From the NCBI GenBank assembly GCA_014584345.1, contig JACTNB010000007.1, positions 1 through 64,000 of the forward strand: DNA of 64,000 nt, written 5' to 3'. The stretch is from Planctomycetota bacterium (GTDB lineage Bacteria > Planctomycetota > Planctomycetia > Planctomycetales > Planctomycetaceae). Positions 53,633-64,000 of the stretch are shown here, piece after piece (position 1 is the stretch's first letter; every line of letters begins with the position of its first letter). The notes beneath the pieces are model-generated. The model saw only the letters and a program-made list of their open reading frames with translations. It was not told where the DNA came from and searched no databases. The position numbers and the translations under genes were made by a program.

Positions 53633-55729
53633 ATGCCCCGATCCTGCTCCCCCTTGTCCCGTTCCTGGTTGCTGCTCCCTTGCCTGCTGCTGGTGCTCGG
53701 TTTCCTCAACGGCGAATCGCACGCTGCCGCAGTCTCCCAGGCGGATATTATTGTTTATGGTTCCACGCCTGGAGGTTTCTGCGCCGCGATTGCCGCCGCC
53801 CGCGAAGGGGCGTCCGTCATCCTGCTGGAACCAACCCGTCACATCGGTGGCGTGAACACGGGAGGACTCAGCTTCAGTGATTCCAACCAGACGGTCCGCT
53901 CCACCGTGATGGGACTGTTCGACGAATGGCATCGCAGGATCGAGCAGGATTATCAATCTCGCGGCGTGACTCTCCCCTACCAGGTTGCCAACAAGAACAA
54001 CAGTGTCTGGACCTACGAACCGCACGTGGCCATGCGCGTCACCCGGCAGATGCTGCAAGAAGCCCGAGTTGATGTGCGAACCGGGCAAGTCCTGAAATCC
54101 GTCTCGAAACAGGGCCACCGCATCACGCAATTGGACACAACCCAGGGCATTTTTCAGGCCCGGGTTTTCATTGATGCCACCTATGAAGGGGACCTGATGG
54201 CTGCCGCGGGCGTCCGTTGGACAATTGGCCGCGAAGGCCGACAGGACTTCGGAGAGTCCCTTGCGGGCAAGCAATATCCCAAACCACGTATCCCGGTCTC
54301 GGGTTTCCACGAGACTGGCGAACCACTCCCGTTGATCACCACCAGCGAGGCGGGGGACGATACCCAGGGCGATTCCCTGGTCATGGTCTACAGTTTTCGA
54401 CTCTGCCTGACGGATCAACCGGAAAATCGTGTCCCCTTCCCCAAGCCGACCCAGTACGACCCGGCCCGGTTCGAAGTGGTTCGTCGGTATCTCGCGCAGG
54501 AAAAAAAACCACACTTACTCTGGGATCTGTATCCACTCCCAGGAAACAAGTTTGATGCCAATAACGGCATCGGCAAGCAGTTTTCCATGGGGCTGGTCGG
54601 TGCCTGCAACGGCTGGTGCGAAGCGAATCCCGAACAACGTGCCAGCCTTTGGGAAGCCCATCGGCAATACACGCTGGAGTTTTACCAGTTCCTCACCACC
54701 GACCCCGCCGTCCCGGAACATCTGCGAAAGCAACTGGGCAGACTCGGCCTTTGTCGAGATGAATTTCCCGAACACGGTCATTGGTCTCCTCAGTTGTATG
54801 TCCGTGAAGGCCGCCGCATGCAGGGCCTGTATATCCTCAGCCAACAGGACATCCTCGAAGATCCACGCAAGGAGGATCCCATCGTGGTCTCCTCTTTTCC
54901 GATCGATTCACACGACTGCCAGCGGGTGGCCTTGAAGGCAGGGGGCGTGATCAATGAAGGGACCATCTATCCCGTGCGGATGCCACGACGTCCACATGGA
55001 TACCCTTACCAGATCCCCTACCGGGCCATCGTCCCCCGGGCGGAAGACTGCGAAAACCTGCTCGTCCCGGTGGCTCTCTCCTGCACCCATGTCGCGTTGT
55101 CTTCCATCCGGGTCGAACCTACCTGGATGATCCTCGGCCAGAGCGCCGGCATTGCCGCCGCTCTCGTTGCCCGGGAAGGCGGTTCCGTGCAAGCAGTGGA
55201 TTACCCGACACTCCGTGAACGATTACTGGCACAAGGCCAGGTCCTTGAACTCCCCGAATTACCCGAAGTTCCTCCCGAACCGGAAATAGCCCTTTCGATC
55301 GACCCCCGCTCGCTGCCCGGCATCATCCTGGACGATGCCTCCGCGGAACTGACGGGAACCTGGGTGGTTTCCAGTAATTTCAAGCCGCATATCGGCAGAG
55401 GCTATCGGCACGATGAACAACGCGGCGACGGGAATTCCCGCGCGGTTTTTCGCTTCAGGGTAACAAAGGCGGGGAATTACATGTTGCGGATGGCGTATTC
55501 GGCCCATGACACAAGGGCGGCAGAAGTTCCCGTGGTAGTGCGCAGCGGCAGCCAGACAACTCGACTGACCGTGGATCAAACACGCCCCCTGCCTCCAGGC
55601 GAATCCTTTCAGCAGATCGGCACGGTCACGCTCGAGGCAGACGTGGAAACCGTTATTTCCATCAGCAATACCGCAACCCGAGGCTTCGTGATTCTTGATG
55701 CCCTGCAACTTCTCCCCGCCACGAACTGA
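53633..55729 (+). CDS. Secreted FAD-dependent oxidoreductase with golvesin-like C-terminal domain
   Basis: 698 residues from ATG 53633 (AGGAG 11 bp upstream). A signal sequence (SWLLLPCLLLVLGFLNGESHA) precedes the dinucleotide fold DIIVYGSTPGGFCAAIAAAREGASVILLEPTRHIGGVNTGGLSFSD, the start of the FAD-dependent oxidoreductase family PF12831. The cofactor-domain end is CTHVALSSIRVEPTWMILGQSAGIAAALVA. The last 130 residues (ELTGTWVVSSNFKPHIGRGYRHDEQRGDGNSRAVFRFRVTKAGNYMLRMAY) resemble golvesin/xanthan-lyase carbohydrate-binding domains. It diverges from the dehydrogenase gene, and the pair may act on the same polysaccharide. The 333-bp intergenic region shows no clear promoter boxes. Confidence 0.88.
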   Translation: MPRSCSPLSRSWLLLPCLLLVLGFLNGESHAAAVSQADIIVYGSTPGGFCAAIAAAREGASVILLEPTRHIGGVNTGGLSFSDSNQTVRSTVMGLFDEWHRRIEQDYQSRGVTLPYQVANKNNSVWTYEPHVAMRVTRQMLQEARVDVRTGQVLKSVSKQGHRITQLDTTQGIFQARVFIDATYEGDLMAAAGVRWTIGREGRQDFGESLAGKQYPKPRIPVSGFHETGEPLPLITTSEAGDDTQGDSLVMVYSFRLCLTDQPENRVPFPKPTQYDPARFEVVRRYLAQEKKPHLLWDLYPLPGNKFDANNGIGKQFSMGLVGACNGWCEANPEQRASLWEAHRQYTLEFYQFLTTDPAVPEHLRKQLGRLGLCRDEFPEHGHWSPQLYVREGRRMQGLYILSQQDILEDPRKEDPIVVSSFPIDSHDCQRVALKAGGVINEGTIYPVRMPRRPHGYPYQIPYRAIVPRAEDCENLLVPVALSCTHVALSSIRVEPTWMILGQSAGIAAALVAREGGSVQAVDYPTLRERLLAQGQVLELPELPEVPPEPEIALSIDPRSLPGIILDDASAELTGTWVVSSNFKPHIGRGYRHDEQRGDGNSRAVFRFRVTKAGNYMLRMAYSAHDTRAAEVPVVVRSGSQTTRLTVDQTRPLPPGESFQQIGTVTLEADVETVISISNTATRGFVILDALQLLPATN

Positions 55730-55752
55730 CCCGGCCGGGGCTGCTTGCCTCG

Positions 55753-57045
55753 CTACGCTTTACTGTTCCAGCCGTCATTGATGGTTGCCCCCTTCGGGAC
55801 CACCAGAATACCGTCGCGAACATAGAGTTCGGGATCGACGATGTCCGCTTCCTGCTTGCCGTTTGGGGAAAGGATCACTCCGTTGCCTATGCGGCAGTTC
55901 TTGTCGATGATGGCGTTCTCGATGAGACAGTTGTCGCCAATACCGATGTGGGGCACCCCCTGCTGCTGATTCGTGGTGGTGGAATGTTCGGACTCGAAAT
56001 AATCGGCCCCCATGATGACCGAATTGCGTATCGTGCAGTTTTCGCCGATGCGACAACGCAAACCGATCACGCTGTTTGTGATGGTAGTCCCCTTGCCGAT
56101 CAGGCAGCCGTCGGCAATCAGGGCGGTATCCACGTTCACGCCACCAAATTTGCTGGCGGGGAGAAAGCGGGGACGGGTGTAAATCGGGGAGTCGGGCCGA
56201 TAGAACTCGAAGGGCGGGACCGGCTTGGCCAGATCGAGATTGCACTGGAAAAAGGATTTAATGGTTCCGATATCTTCCCAGTACCCATCGAACAGATGCA
56301 CGCCCACCTTGTGTGTGCGGATCGACATCGGAAAAACTTCCTTGCCGAAGTCCTCGTAATCGTTCTTGGTCAACAGATCGACCAGCACATCGCGATTGAA
56401 CAGGTAAATCCCCATGCTTGCCAGACAATCCCGCCCCTTGCTGGGGATGCCACGCGCATCGATCCAGGCAGGCTCGGTCCGAACCATTTCGATTTCCTTG
56501 TCGGTTTTGGGCTTTTCCAGAAAGCCCAGCACGCGTCCGGAATCATCCAGACGCATGATTCCAAAACCTTGCGCCGCTTCCCGCGTGACCGGGAGCGCGG
56601 CAATCGTTGCATGCGCCCCCGATTTCTGATGCGTCTCCAACATCTCCTTGTAGTTCATCCGGTAAAGCTGGTCGCCCGAAAGAATCAGCACGTAATCGAT
56701 ACCGGGCTGCTGCACGTAACGCAGGTTCTTGCGGACGGCATCCGCGGTTCCCTGATACCAGTTGGCCCCCTCCGTCGTTTGCTGGGCAGCCAGAATTTCG
56801 ACGAAGCCTCCGTGGAACCCGTCGAAATTGTAGGTCTGGCGAATATGCCGGTGCAGCGAAACCGAATTGAACTGCGTCAACAGATAAATCCGATTGATAT
56901 CGCTGTTGATGCAATTGGCGATGGGGATGTCAATCAGACGATATTTCGCGGCGAGCGGCACGGCAGGTTTCGACCGTTGTGCTGTCAAGGGAAACAAACG
57001 GGTCCCCTTGCCCCCTCCGAGGATCAAACCAACACAATTGCGCAT
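55753..57045 (-). CDS. glgC: Glucose-1-phosphate adenylyltransferase GlgC
   Basis: 430 residues from ATG 57045 (MRNCVGLILGGGKGTRLFPLT), with GGGTGG upstream; the longer frame to 57210 is not supported. It has the nucleotidyltransferase signature, SKPAVPLAAKYRLIDIPIANCINSDINRIYLLTQFNS, GTADAVRKN, YVLILSGDQLYRMNY, and GYWEDIGTI. C-terminal left-handed beta-helix repeats (LIGKGTTITNSVIGLRCRIGENC) follow. It makes ADP-glucose from glucose-1-phosphate and ATP, the first step of glycogen synthesis; glgA lies 5.5 kb away on the other strand. Confidence 0.95.
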   Translation of the reverse strand: MRNCVGLILGGGKGTRLFPLTAQRSKPAVPLAAKYRLIDIPIANCINSDINRIYLLTQFNSVSLHRHIRQTYNFDGFHGGFVEILAAQQTTEGANWYQGTADAVRKNLRYVQQPGIDYVLILSGDQLYRMNYKEMLETHQKSGAHATIAALPVTREAAQGFGIMRLDDSGRVLGFLEKPKTDKEIEMVRTEPAWIDARGIPSKGRDCLASMGIYLFNRDVLVDLLTKNDYEDFGKEVFPMSIRTHKVGVHLFDGYWEDIGTIKSFFQCNLDLAKPVPPFEFYRPDSPIYTRPRFLPASKFGGVNVDTALIADGCLIGKGTTITNSVIGLRCRIGENCTIRNSVIMGADYFESEHSTTTNQQQGVPHIGIGDNCLIENAIIDKNCRIGNGVILSPNGKQEADIVDPELYVRDGILVVPKGATINDGWNSKA

Positions 57046-57297
57046 GACTATCCACCCTGCATCACGGATAAGAGAGAAGTAATTCTGAGGTGCTCGCGTT
57101 TCGCGTTTCGCATTCCTGCCACCAGACACGACATCCCCTTGCAGCGGAAGACGACGATCGCGTCCCAGTCTGCTTACACTACCCGGAAATCCCGCGAGGG
57201 AAAAGCGCACCGGCCCAGAAATTCAGATGGTGAATCGTCGAGGCTGGAATAATCGGTAGGGCGGGAACAGTTGCCCTGCCACGGAGGCCGAATCGAC

Positions 57298-57870
57298 CTA
57301 TTTTTCGGCCCAGTAACGGCGAATGATTTCCGCGGCTTCGGCAGCCTCGGTTCCCGGATCGACCGGTTGGATCCGCAGCGTGGAGACGCGGGGCACCAGA
57401 GGGGTGGTTTCGTCCAGCCCCATTTTCTGGGCGTCGGCATTGGTCACAATGGTCGTGTCGGAATCGTGGAAATCACTATCGTCGGAAAGCCAGTCGTACA
57501 CGTCTTCCTCGGATGGGGCCTTCAAGGCCGCCCGCGAGGCCGGGGGCTTCCGGGGCCGCGGCGGAGATTCTTCCACCTTCTTCTTTTTGCCGCACAACTC
57601 AAACACCATGGTCCCCACGTGCAGGGTGTCCCCCGGTTGCATCGGGACCTCGCCATATATGGCTTCGCCGTTGAGGAACGTTCCATTCCGACTGCCCAGA
57701 TCCTTGATGAAAACCTCCTCGTCCTGGCTGCGAATCTCGCAGTGTTGCCGACTGACTTCCGTGGAATTCACTCGGATATCCACGTCGGGATCCCGCCCGA
57801 TCACCACAACGGCCTTGTCCGGAAGGGTCAGCGTTTTGCCCTTGTGCTTTCCCGTCAGGATGTGAAACAT
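57298..57870 (-). CDS. FHA-domain protein
   Basis: 190 residues from ATG 57870 (a TTG at 57879 is alternative). The FHA domain at residues about 1-95 has IGRDPDVDIRVNSTEVSRQHCEI and DLGSRNGTFLNGEAI, binding phosphothreonine peptides. The tail is Lys/Pro-rich, then acidic (EEDVYDWLSDDSDFHDSDTT). It lies downstream of pilT on the same strand with an 82-bp gap and may link kinase signalling to pilus function. Confidence 0.88.
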   Translation of the reverse strand: MFHILTGKHKGKTLTLPDKAVVVIGRDPDVDIRVNSTEVSRQHCEIRSQDEEVFIKDLGSRNGTFLNGEAIYGEVPMQPGDTLHVGTMVFELCGKKKKVEESPPRPRKPPASRAALKAPSEEDVYDWLSDDSDFHDSDTTIVTNADAQKMGLDETTPLVPRVSTLRIQPVDPGTEAAEAAEIIRRYWAEK

Positions 57871-57952
57871 GATTTTCAATTTGGGAGTCCTTGTTTCGCA
57901 GTCAGCACCATGAAGGGGGACCTGAACACATCCCGGAACTCGGTCAGGCCGA

Positions 57953-59098
<1,146 letters not shown>

Positions 59099-59457
59099 GG
59101 AAAAGCCTCACTTGCACGCAGGGACGGGAGAATGGATGCTGCCAGACTGCACGGACATCCGCCGCATTTTCCCCGCTTTTCCGTGCCATGTCCAGCATCA
59201 AGAGGGAAATTCTCGTCCCGAAAACCTGAGGAGTTGGTTTCGAGAATTCCCCGAATCCCGAAGTTCTCCAACATCCAGGACGGACATGGCGTAGGGAGGC
59301 GTGACTCCGTTTCTCGTTTTTCCGTATCCATGAAGACGGAATATCCCTACAATTTGGCAGCTTCCCACCAGACGACCCTCCCCGCGCAGTGTGCCGGGAA
59401 CATGGATTCCCGACCCGGTTACGGGAACTGTCTGGGGATTTCCCTGTTTGATTCCAG

Positions 59458-60375
59458 ATGTCGAAAAACTCCATGGCTGCAGCACCTCCTCCATCCACGC
59501 CCCCCATGCCAACCGTCACCGTGGACCTGAAAACCCCCTGGCTGGCGGCCCTGCTCTCCTGGGCGATCCCCGGCGCGGGACAAATTTACCAGAAACGCTA
59601 TTTCAAGGGGATTCTGTTCCTCGTCTGCATCCTGGGGATGTTCGGCCTGGGGATTAACATGGGGGAAGGGCGACCCGTCTATGTGAACTATTATGTCGCC
59701 GGGGAAGGAGGTTTGCTGAAGAAACGAAATTACGGCTACCTCTCCCAAATGCTTGTGGGCGCGGCCGCCATGCCCGCCATCATCCAGTCCAGCCGATTCG
59801 AATCGGAGGAAAATACCTGGCGGCTGACACAACCGATCGACGAACCGTTCGAGGGGGTCGTCCGGGCCGGTCGTGACGTCGCTTCCCAGCAGGCCGTCCG
59901 GGGTAGAATTTCCCTCAATGCCGTCCCGGGATCCGGCGGACAACAGATTGAAGGTCATCTGGTCGGCACGCTCGTCGAAACCGGCGAACCGATCGACCTG
60001 AAACTTTCCCAACCGCCAAGAGAGCGACTCGATAGCATTCCCGTGGGGCTGAGAATTTCCGCCGACCCCAAAAGGCATGTCCAGATGTGGGTCGATCAGG
60101 TCCAGCAGGGGCCCGAGGGTCTTGGCGAAAATCTGATCGGGTCCGTCGCGCGGCCCCTGAGAAACTGGTATCAGGTTCCCTTGCAGGACAACGAACTTCA
60201 GGACCTGAATGGACGCCTGGGAAAACGCTGGGAACTGGCCATGGTGCTAACCTGGCTCGCGGGACTCCTCAACATTCTCGCCATCTGGGATGCCTTCGAA
60301 GGCCCGGCTTACGGAATTCGACCGGCAACAGCCCGCGGAGAGGATCGGGAACCGCCCGGACCCGCTCCCCAATAG
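59458..60375 (+). CDS. DUF6677-type membrane protein
   Basis: 305 residues. LAALLSWAIPGAGQIYQKRYFKGILFLVCILGMFGLGINMG gives two membrane segments with a TM2-like P-G-x-G-Q-x-Y motif. A soluble loop (about 100-250) and a C-terminal membrane segment (LAMVLTWLAGLLNILAIWDAF) follow. It matches the planctomycete DUF6677 pattern. Function unknown. Confidence 0.75.
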   Translation: MSKNSMAAAPPPSTPPMPTVTVDLKTPWLAALLSWAIPGAGQIYQKRYFKGILFLVCILGMFGLGINMGEGRPVYVNYYVAGEGGLLKKRNYGYLSQMLVGAAAMPAIIQSSRFESEENTWRLTQPIDEPFEGVVRAGRDVASQQAVRGRISLNAVPGSGGQQIEGHLVGTLVETGEPIDLKLSQPPRERLDSIPVGLRISADPKRHVQMWVDQVQQGPEGLGENLIGSVARPLRNWYQVPLQDNELQDLNGRLGKRWELAMVLTWLAGLLNILAIWDAFEGPAYGIRPATARGEDREPPGPAPQ

Positions 60376-60433
60376 GTTTTTCATCGCCCCCGACACCAAG
60401 CTTGAATCCCTTCGCGAAACCGAAAGCCGACCG

Positions 60434-60646
60434 ATGAGCACTCTGTTCCCCCCCCTGCTGGCCAGCCAGATCCCAACCCTGTTCTATATGTTTCCCGTGA
60501 CCGCGGTGATCGCCCTGGTTTATAGTGCCAGCCGCTACGAAGACGCTGGCGCCATTCTACGCAAGTCCTGCCGTCTCTTTTCGCAAATCTCTGTCTTCCT
60601 GGTCGGTATCCTGTTGCTTCTGTACGTGCTGACCGTCAAGTTGTAA
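60434..60646 (+). CDS. Small two-helix membrane protein
   Basis: 70 residues from ATG 60434. Two hydrophobic segments (IPTLFYMFPVTAVIALVYSASRY and ISVFLVGILLLLYVLTVKL) are separated by a basic loop. It follows the DUF6677 gene by 58 bp and may be its partner. No family is recognised beyond that. Confidence 0.6.
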   Translation: MSTLFPPLLASQIPTLFYMFPVTAVIALVYSASRYEDAGAILRKSCRLFSQISVFLVGILLLLYVLTVKL

Positions 60647-60813
60647 CCCCGCGGCCAAATCCCCTCGCTCGGCAAACCCCGCTCACGCTACAATACGCTG
60701 CACACCAGACATGCCCCACTCCCCCGGGAGATGCTATTCTGGCGTGCCTGATCACTACGTGTTTCCGGAGAAACCCGCCTCGAACGGGCAAAGGCATCCG
60801 AGAGGTAATCCCC

Positions 60814-61368
60814 ATGCTTGCAAAGGCTTCCGTATTCATCGCCACCAGCCTGGATGGGTACATCTCCAGACTGGATGGCAGTATCGATTGGCTCAACGAG
60901 GCAAACACCGCCGTGCCAACGGGTGAGGATTGCGGGTATCAAAAGTTCTTGAACTCGGTGGATGTCGTCGTGATGGGCAGAAACACATTCGAACAAGTCC
61001 AAACGTTTGATACCTGGCCTTACGAGGGAAAGCAGGTCGTGGTGCTCAGCAGCAGACCACTCACGCTGCCCGACAGTCTCGCGAACAAGGTGACCATCTC
61101 GTCCGAAACGCCAACCACGCTGACCGAACGATTGACAAAGGCCGGGGCACGACGCCTCTACGTCGATGGGGGCATCACCATTCAGCGGTTCCTCGCCGAG
61201 GGACTCGTCGACGACATAACCATTACACTCATCCCGGTAATTCTGGGACAGGGAAGGCCGCTCTTCGGACGAGTGACACAGGACATCCCTCTCTTCCACA
61301 CAGGGACCAGAACGTTCGAATTCGGTTTTATACAACTCAGCTATCGCGTGGCAGGTCGCGCGGAATAG
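60814..61368 (+). CDS. Dihydrofolate reductase-like (RibD C-terminal) protein
   Basis: 184 residues. ASVFIATSLDGYISRLDGSIDWL, VVVMGRNTFEQV, RRLYVDGGITIQRFLAEGLVDDITITLIPVILGQGRPLF follow the RibD_C/DHFR-like fold binding NADPH. A reductase role is likely; whether the substrate is a pterin or another small molecule is unknown. No other riboflavin genes are nearby. Confidence 0.9.
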   Translation: MLAKASVFIATSLDGYISRLDGSIDWLNEANTAVPTGEDCGYQKFLNSVDVVVMGRNTFEQVQTFDTWPYEGKQVVVLSSRPLTLPDSLANKVTISSETPTTLTERLTKAGARRLYVDGGITIQRFLAEGLVDDITITLIPVILGQGRPLFGRVTQDIPLFHTGTRTFEFGFIQLSYRVAGRAE

Positions 61369-61553
61369 CCGCCGAACGCCGCTCATCTTGCTATTTTTGT
61401 CGAAGGTCTCCAAGTTTCTCGGGTTGAGCCGCCACTCCCGAAAACTCACCCGCCAGCGGAACGGGCAAGGCTCGCTTGTTTGTCCGCTCCGCGGTCCTAT
61501 CATACGGCATATGGAAACAGTTCACCTGTCCTCTCGCAGTGGAAGGATTTTCG

Positions 61554-62039
61554 ATGAGTGCAACTTCAACCTTGAGTGTCGGCAAAGCCGCCCCGGCTTT
61601 TAATCTGGCGGCCTATCCTGCCGGCAAGATCCGTCTCGGGCAGTACAAGGGAAGCAAAAATGTCGTCCTGTATTTTTACCCCCGGGACGACACGCCGGGT
61701 TGTACAACGGAGGCCTGTAACTTTCGCGACAGCCTGGCCCAATTCGACCAGGGGGATTGTGTCGTCCTGGGGATCAGTCCCGACACCGTCGCCTCGCACG
61801 AAAAATTCGCGCGGAAATTTTCACTGACATTCCCGCTGCTGGCCGACGAGGACCATGCCATCGCCGAAAAATATGGCGTCTGGGTGGAAAAGAATATGTA
61901 CGGCAAGAAAAGCTTCGGCGTGCAGCGAGCAACCTTTCTCATCGACAAGCAAGGCAAAATTGCCGCCATCTGGCCAAAGGTCAAGGTCGAGGGACACGCC
62001 GCGGAAGTCGCGGAAAAACTGGCGGAGTTGCAGGACTGA
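61554..62039 (+). CDS. bcp: Thioredoxin-dependent peroxiredoxin Bcp
   Basis: 161 residues from ATG 61554, with GGAAGG upstream. KAAPAFNLAAYPAGKIRLGQYKG and VVLYFYPRDDTPGCTTEACNFRDSL carry the peroxidatic cysteine; unlike E. coli Bcp, no second cysteine follows in the next five residues (CTTEAC has it at +5). LADEDHAIAEKYGVW and RATFLIDKQGKIA complete the AhpC/TSA fold. It reduces hydroperoxides in the cytoplasm. Confidence 0.9.
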   Translation: MSATSTLSVGKAAPAFNLAAYPAGKIRLGQYKGSKNVVLYFYPRDDTPGCTTEACNFRDSLAQFDQGDCVVLGISPDTVASHEKFARKFSLTFPLLADEDHAIAEKYGVWVEKNMYGKKSFGVQRATFLIDKQGKIAAIWPKVKVEGHAAEVAEKLAELQD

Positions 62040-62085
62040 ATCGATCGCAAGGATTTTGCCGGTTTCGGCTGGCCAAACAACTTGA

Positions 62086-62130
62086 AATCCCGGTGGAAAA
62101 TCGGCTCCAGCACGATTTTCCACCGGGATT
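62086..62130. terminator. Perfect 18-bp hairpin downstream of bcp
   Basis: AATCCCGGTGGAAAATCG pairs perfectly with CGATTTTCCACCGGGATT around a 9-nt loop. No T-run follows on the plus strand, so if it is a terminator it is of an atypical kind; it may be bidirectional or an mRNA stabiliser. Confidence 0.55.
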
Positions 62131-62213
62131 CTGACATTTCCCATTTTGAAAGTCTCGGGAGGTGACCTAGGCTTGAGTCGTACTCGTTCTTGAATCCCTC
62201 CGGGAGATCCACC

Positions 62214-62399
62214 GTGCGTTCCTTCATTCCGCTGATACGTTCGCTTCTGACCGAAGACGATGGTCCGACAGCGGTGGAATACGCCGTTTTGCTCATGGCA
62301 ATCCTGATGATGGTGATTGTGACTGTCGGAGCCCTGGGTTCGACCAGTGGCGGTTTATGGTTCAGCAGTCAGACCAAGCTGGAAGAAGCAGGATTCTGA
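62214..62399 (+). CDS. Flp-family type IVb pilin
   Basis: 61 residues from a GTG at 62214 with GGGAG 7 bp upstream; the frame can be read from TTG 62190 but that lacks a ribosome site. LLTEDDGPTAVEYAVLLMAILMMVIVTVGALGS is the Flp/Fap pilin core (the G-P-T-A-V-E-Y variant of the prepilin signature with E at +5), followed by a short tail. It should be processed by a prepilin peptidase and assembled into Tad-type pili. No tad genes are present in the window. Confidence 0.85.
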   Translation: MRSFIPLIRSLLTEDDGPTAVEYAVLLMAILMMVIVTVGALGSTSGGLWFSSQTKLEEAGF

Positions 62400-62564
62400 C
62401 CAGGCCAAACCCGACATCATTTGACGGTCTGCCGATGCGTTATTTCCCGCGATCGGAGTCCGGCAAAAAGTTCCGCGAAATCCGCCCGCGAATTGGATTT
62501 TAAGACAAAAAAATTGTACGTTGTCGGTTCCAGCCTTGTGTTCATCTTCTTGGAATTGCCCGCC

Positions 62565-64000
<1,436 letters not shown>

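Noticed and set aside
53300..54514. 5' extension of the dehydrogenase frame by 405 codons
   Set aside because: It lies antisense to the well-supported FAD oxidoreductase gene, and a clear lipoprotein signal starts at 53299.
55948..57252. 434-codon plus-strand open frame
   Set aside because: Antisense of glgC.

Overview
The window looks like the chromosome of a planctomycete. The markers are an ECF sigma factor paired with a Ser/Thr kinase that carries a zinc anti-sigma motif and a C-terminal FGE-sulfatase domain, a very large repetitive surface-type protein, a zinc-ribbon/beta-propeller protein, a PVC-type membrane-bound dehydrogenase and a DUF6677 protein. The genus cannot be fixed from the sequence alone.

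Left chromosomal part (1-7484): a partial giant repetitive protein, a small unknown gene, the kinase and the ECF sigma factor, all on the minus strand. The giant-protein and kinase genes are preceded by near-identical promoter elements with exactly the same 17-bp spacing, so they probably form a small regulon of the adjacent sigma factor. An ISAs1-type insertion sequence with a frameshifted transposase (7518-8782) lies between the sigma factor and a tyrosine recombinase whose 5' end it replaced.

Mobile part (8783-39827): two tRNA-Ser-targeting islands in tandem. A remnant of the first (integrase 8768-9880) ends at a 3'-half copy of tRNA-Ser (10082-10151). The second runs from there to the intact tRNA-Ser(UGA) gene at 39743-39827 and carries its own integrase, an excisionase-like gene and arm-type repeats. 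Its cargo comprises a replication module (primase-associated protein, DnaX-like ATPase), a type I restriction-modification locus (single-TRD S-like gene, hsdM, hsdS, four inserted genes of unusual type, hsdR, YgjP-like peptidase), a second module (DUF932 protein, phosphatase, Cas4/RecB-like and other PD-(D/E)XK proteins, small conserved island proteins, a WYL regulator) and an RNase J-like metallo-beta-lactamase protein. The second integrase reading frame runs through the attachment core, so in the excised circle it would be fused in frame to a tail now stranded 28 kb away at the other island end.

Right chromosomal part (39898-64000): housekeeping and planctomycete-typical genes: rlmI, murD, an SGNH esterase, an IS5-type remnant, methyltransferases, a pair of REP-like palindromes, an RlmL-like methyltransferase, a DUF3365 heme protein, the beta-propeller protein, a GDSL/dehydrogenase fusion, an FAD oxidoreductase, glgC, an FHA protein, pilT, a DUF6677 protein, a dihydrofolate reductase-like protein, bcp, a Flp pilin and glgA (cut by the window end). 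glgC and glgA are the two committed enzymes of ADP-glucose glycogen synthesis. No CRISPR array or rRNA was seen.
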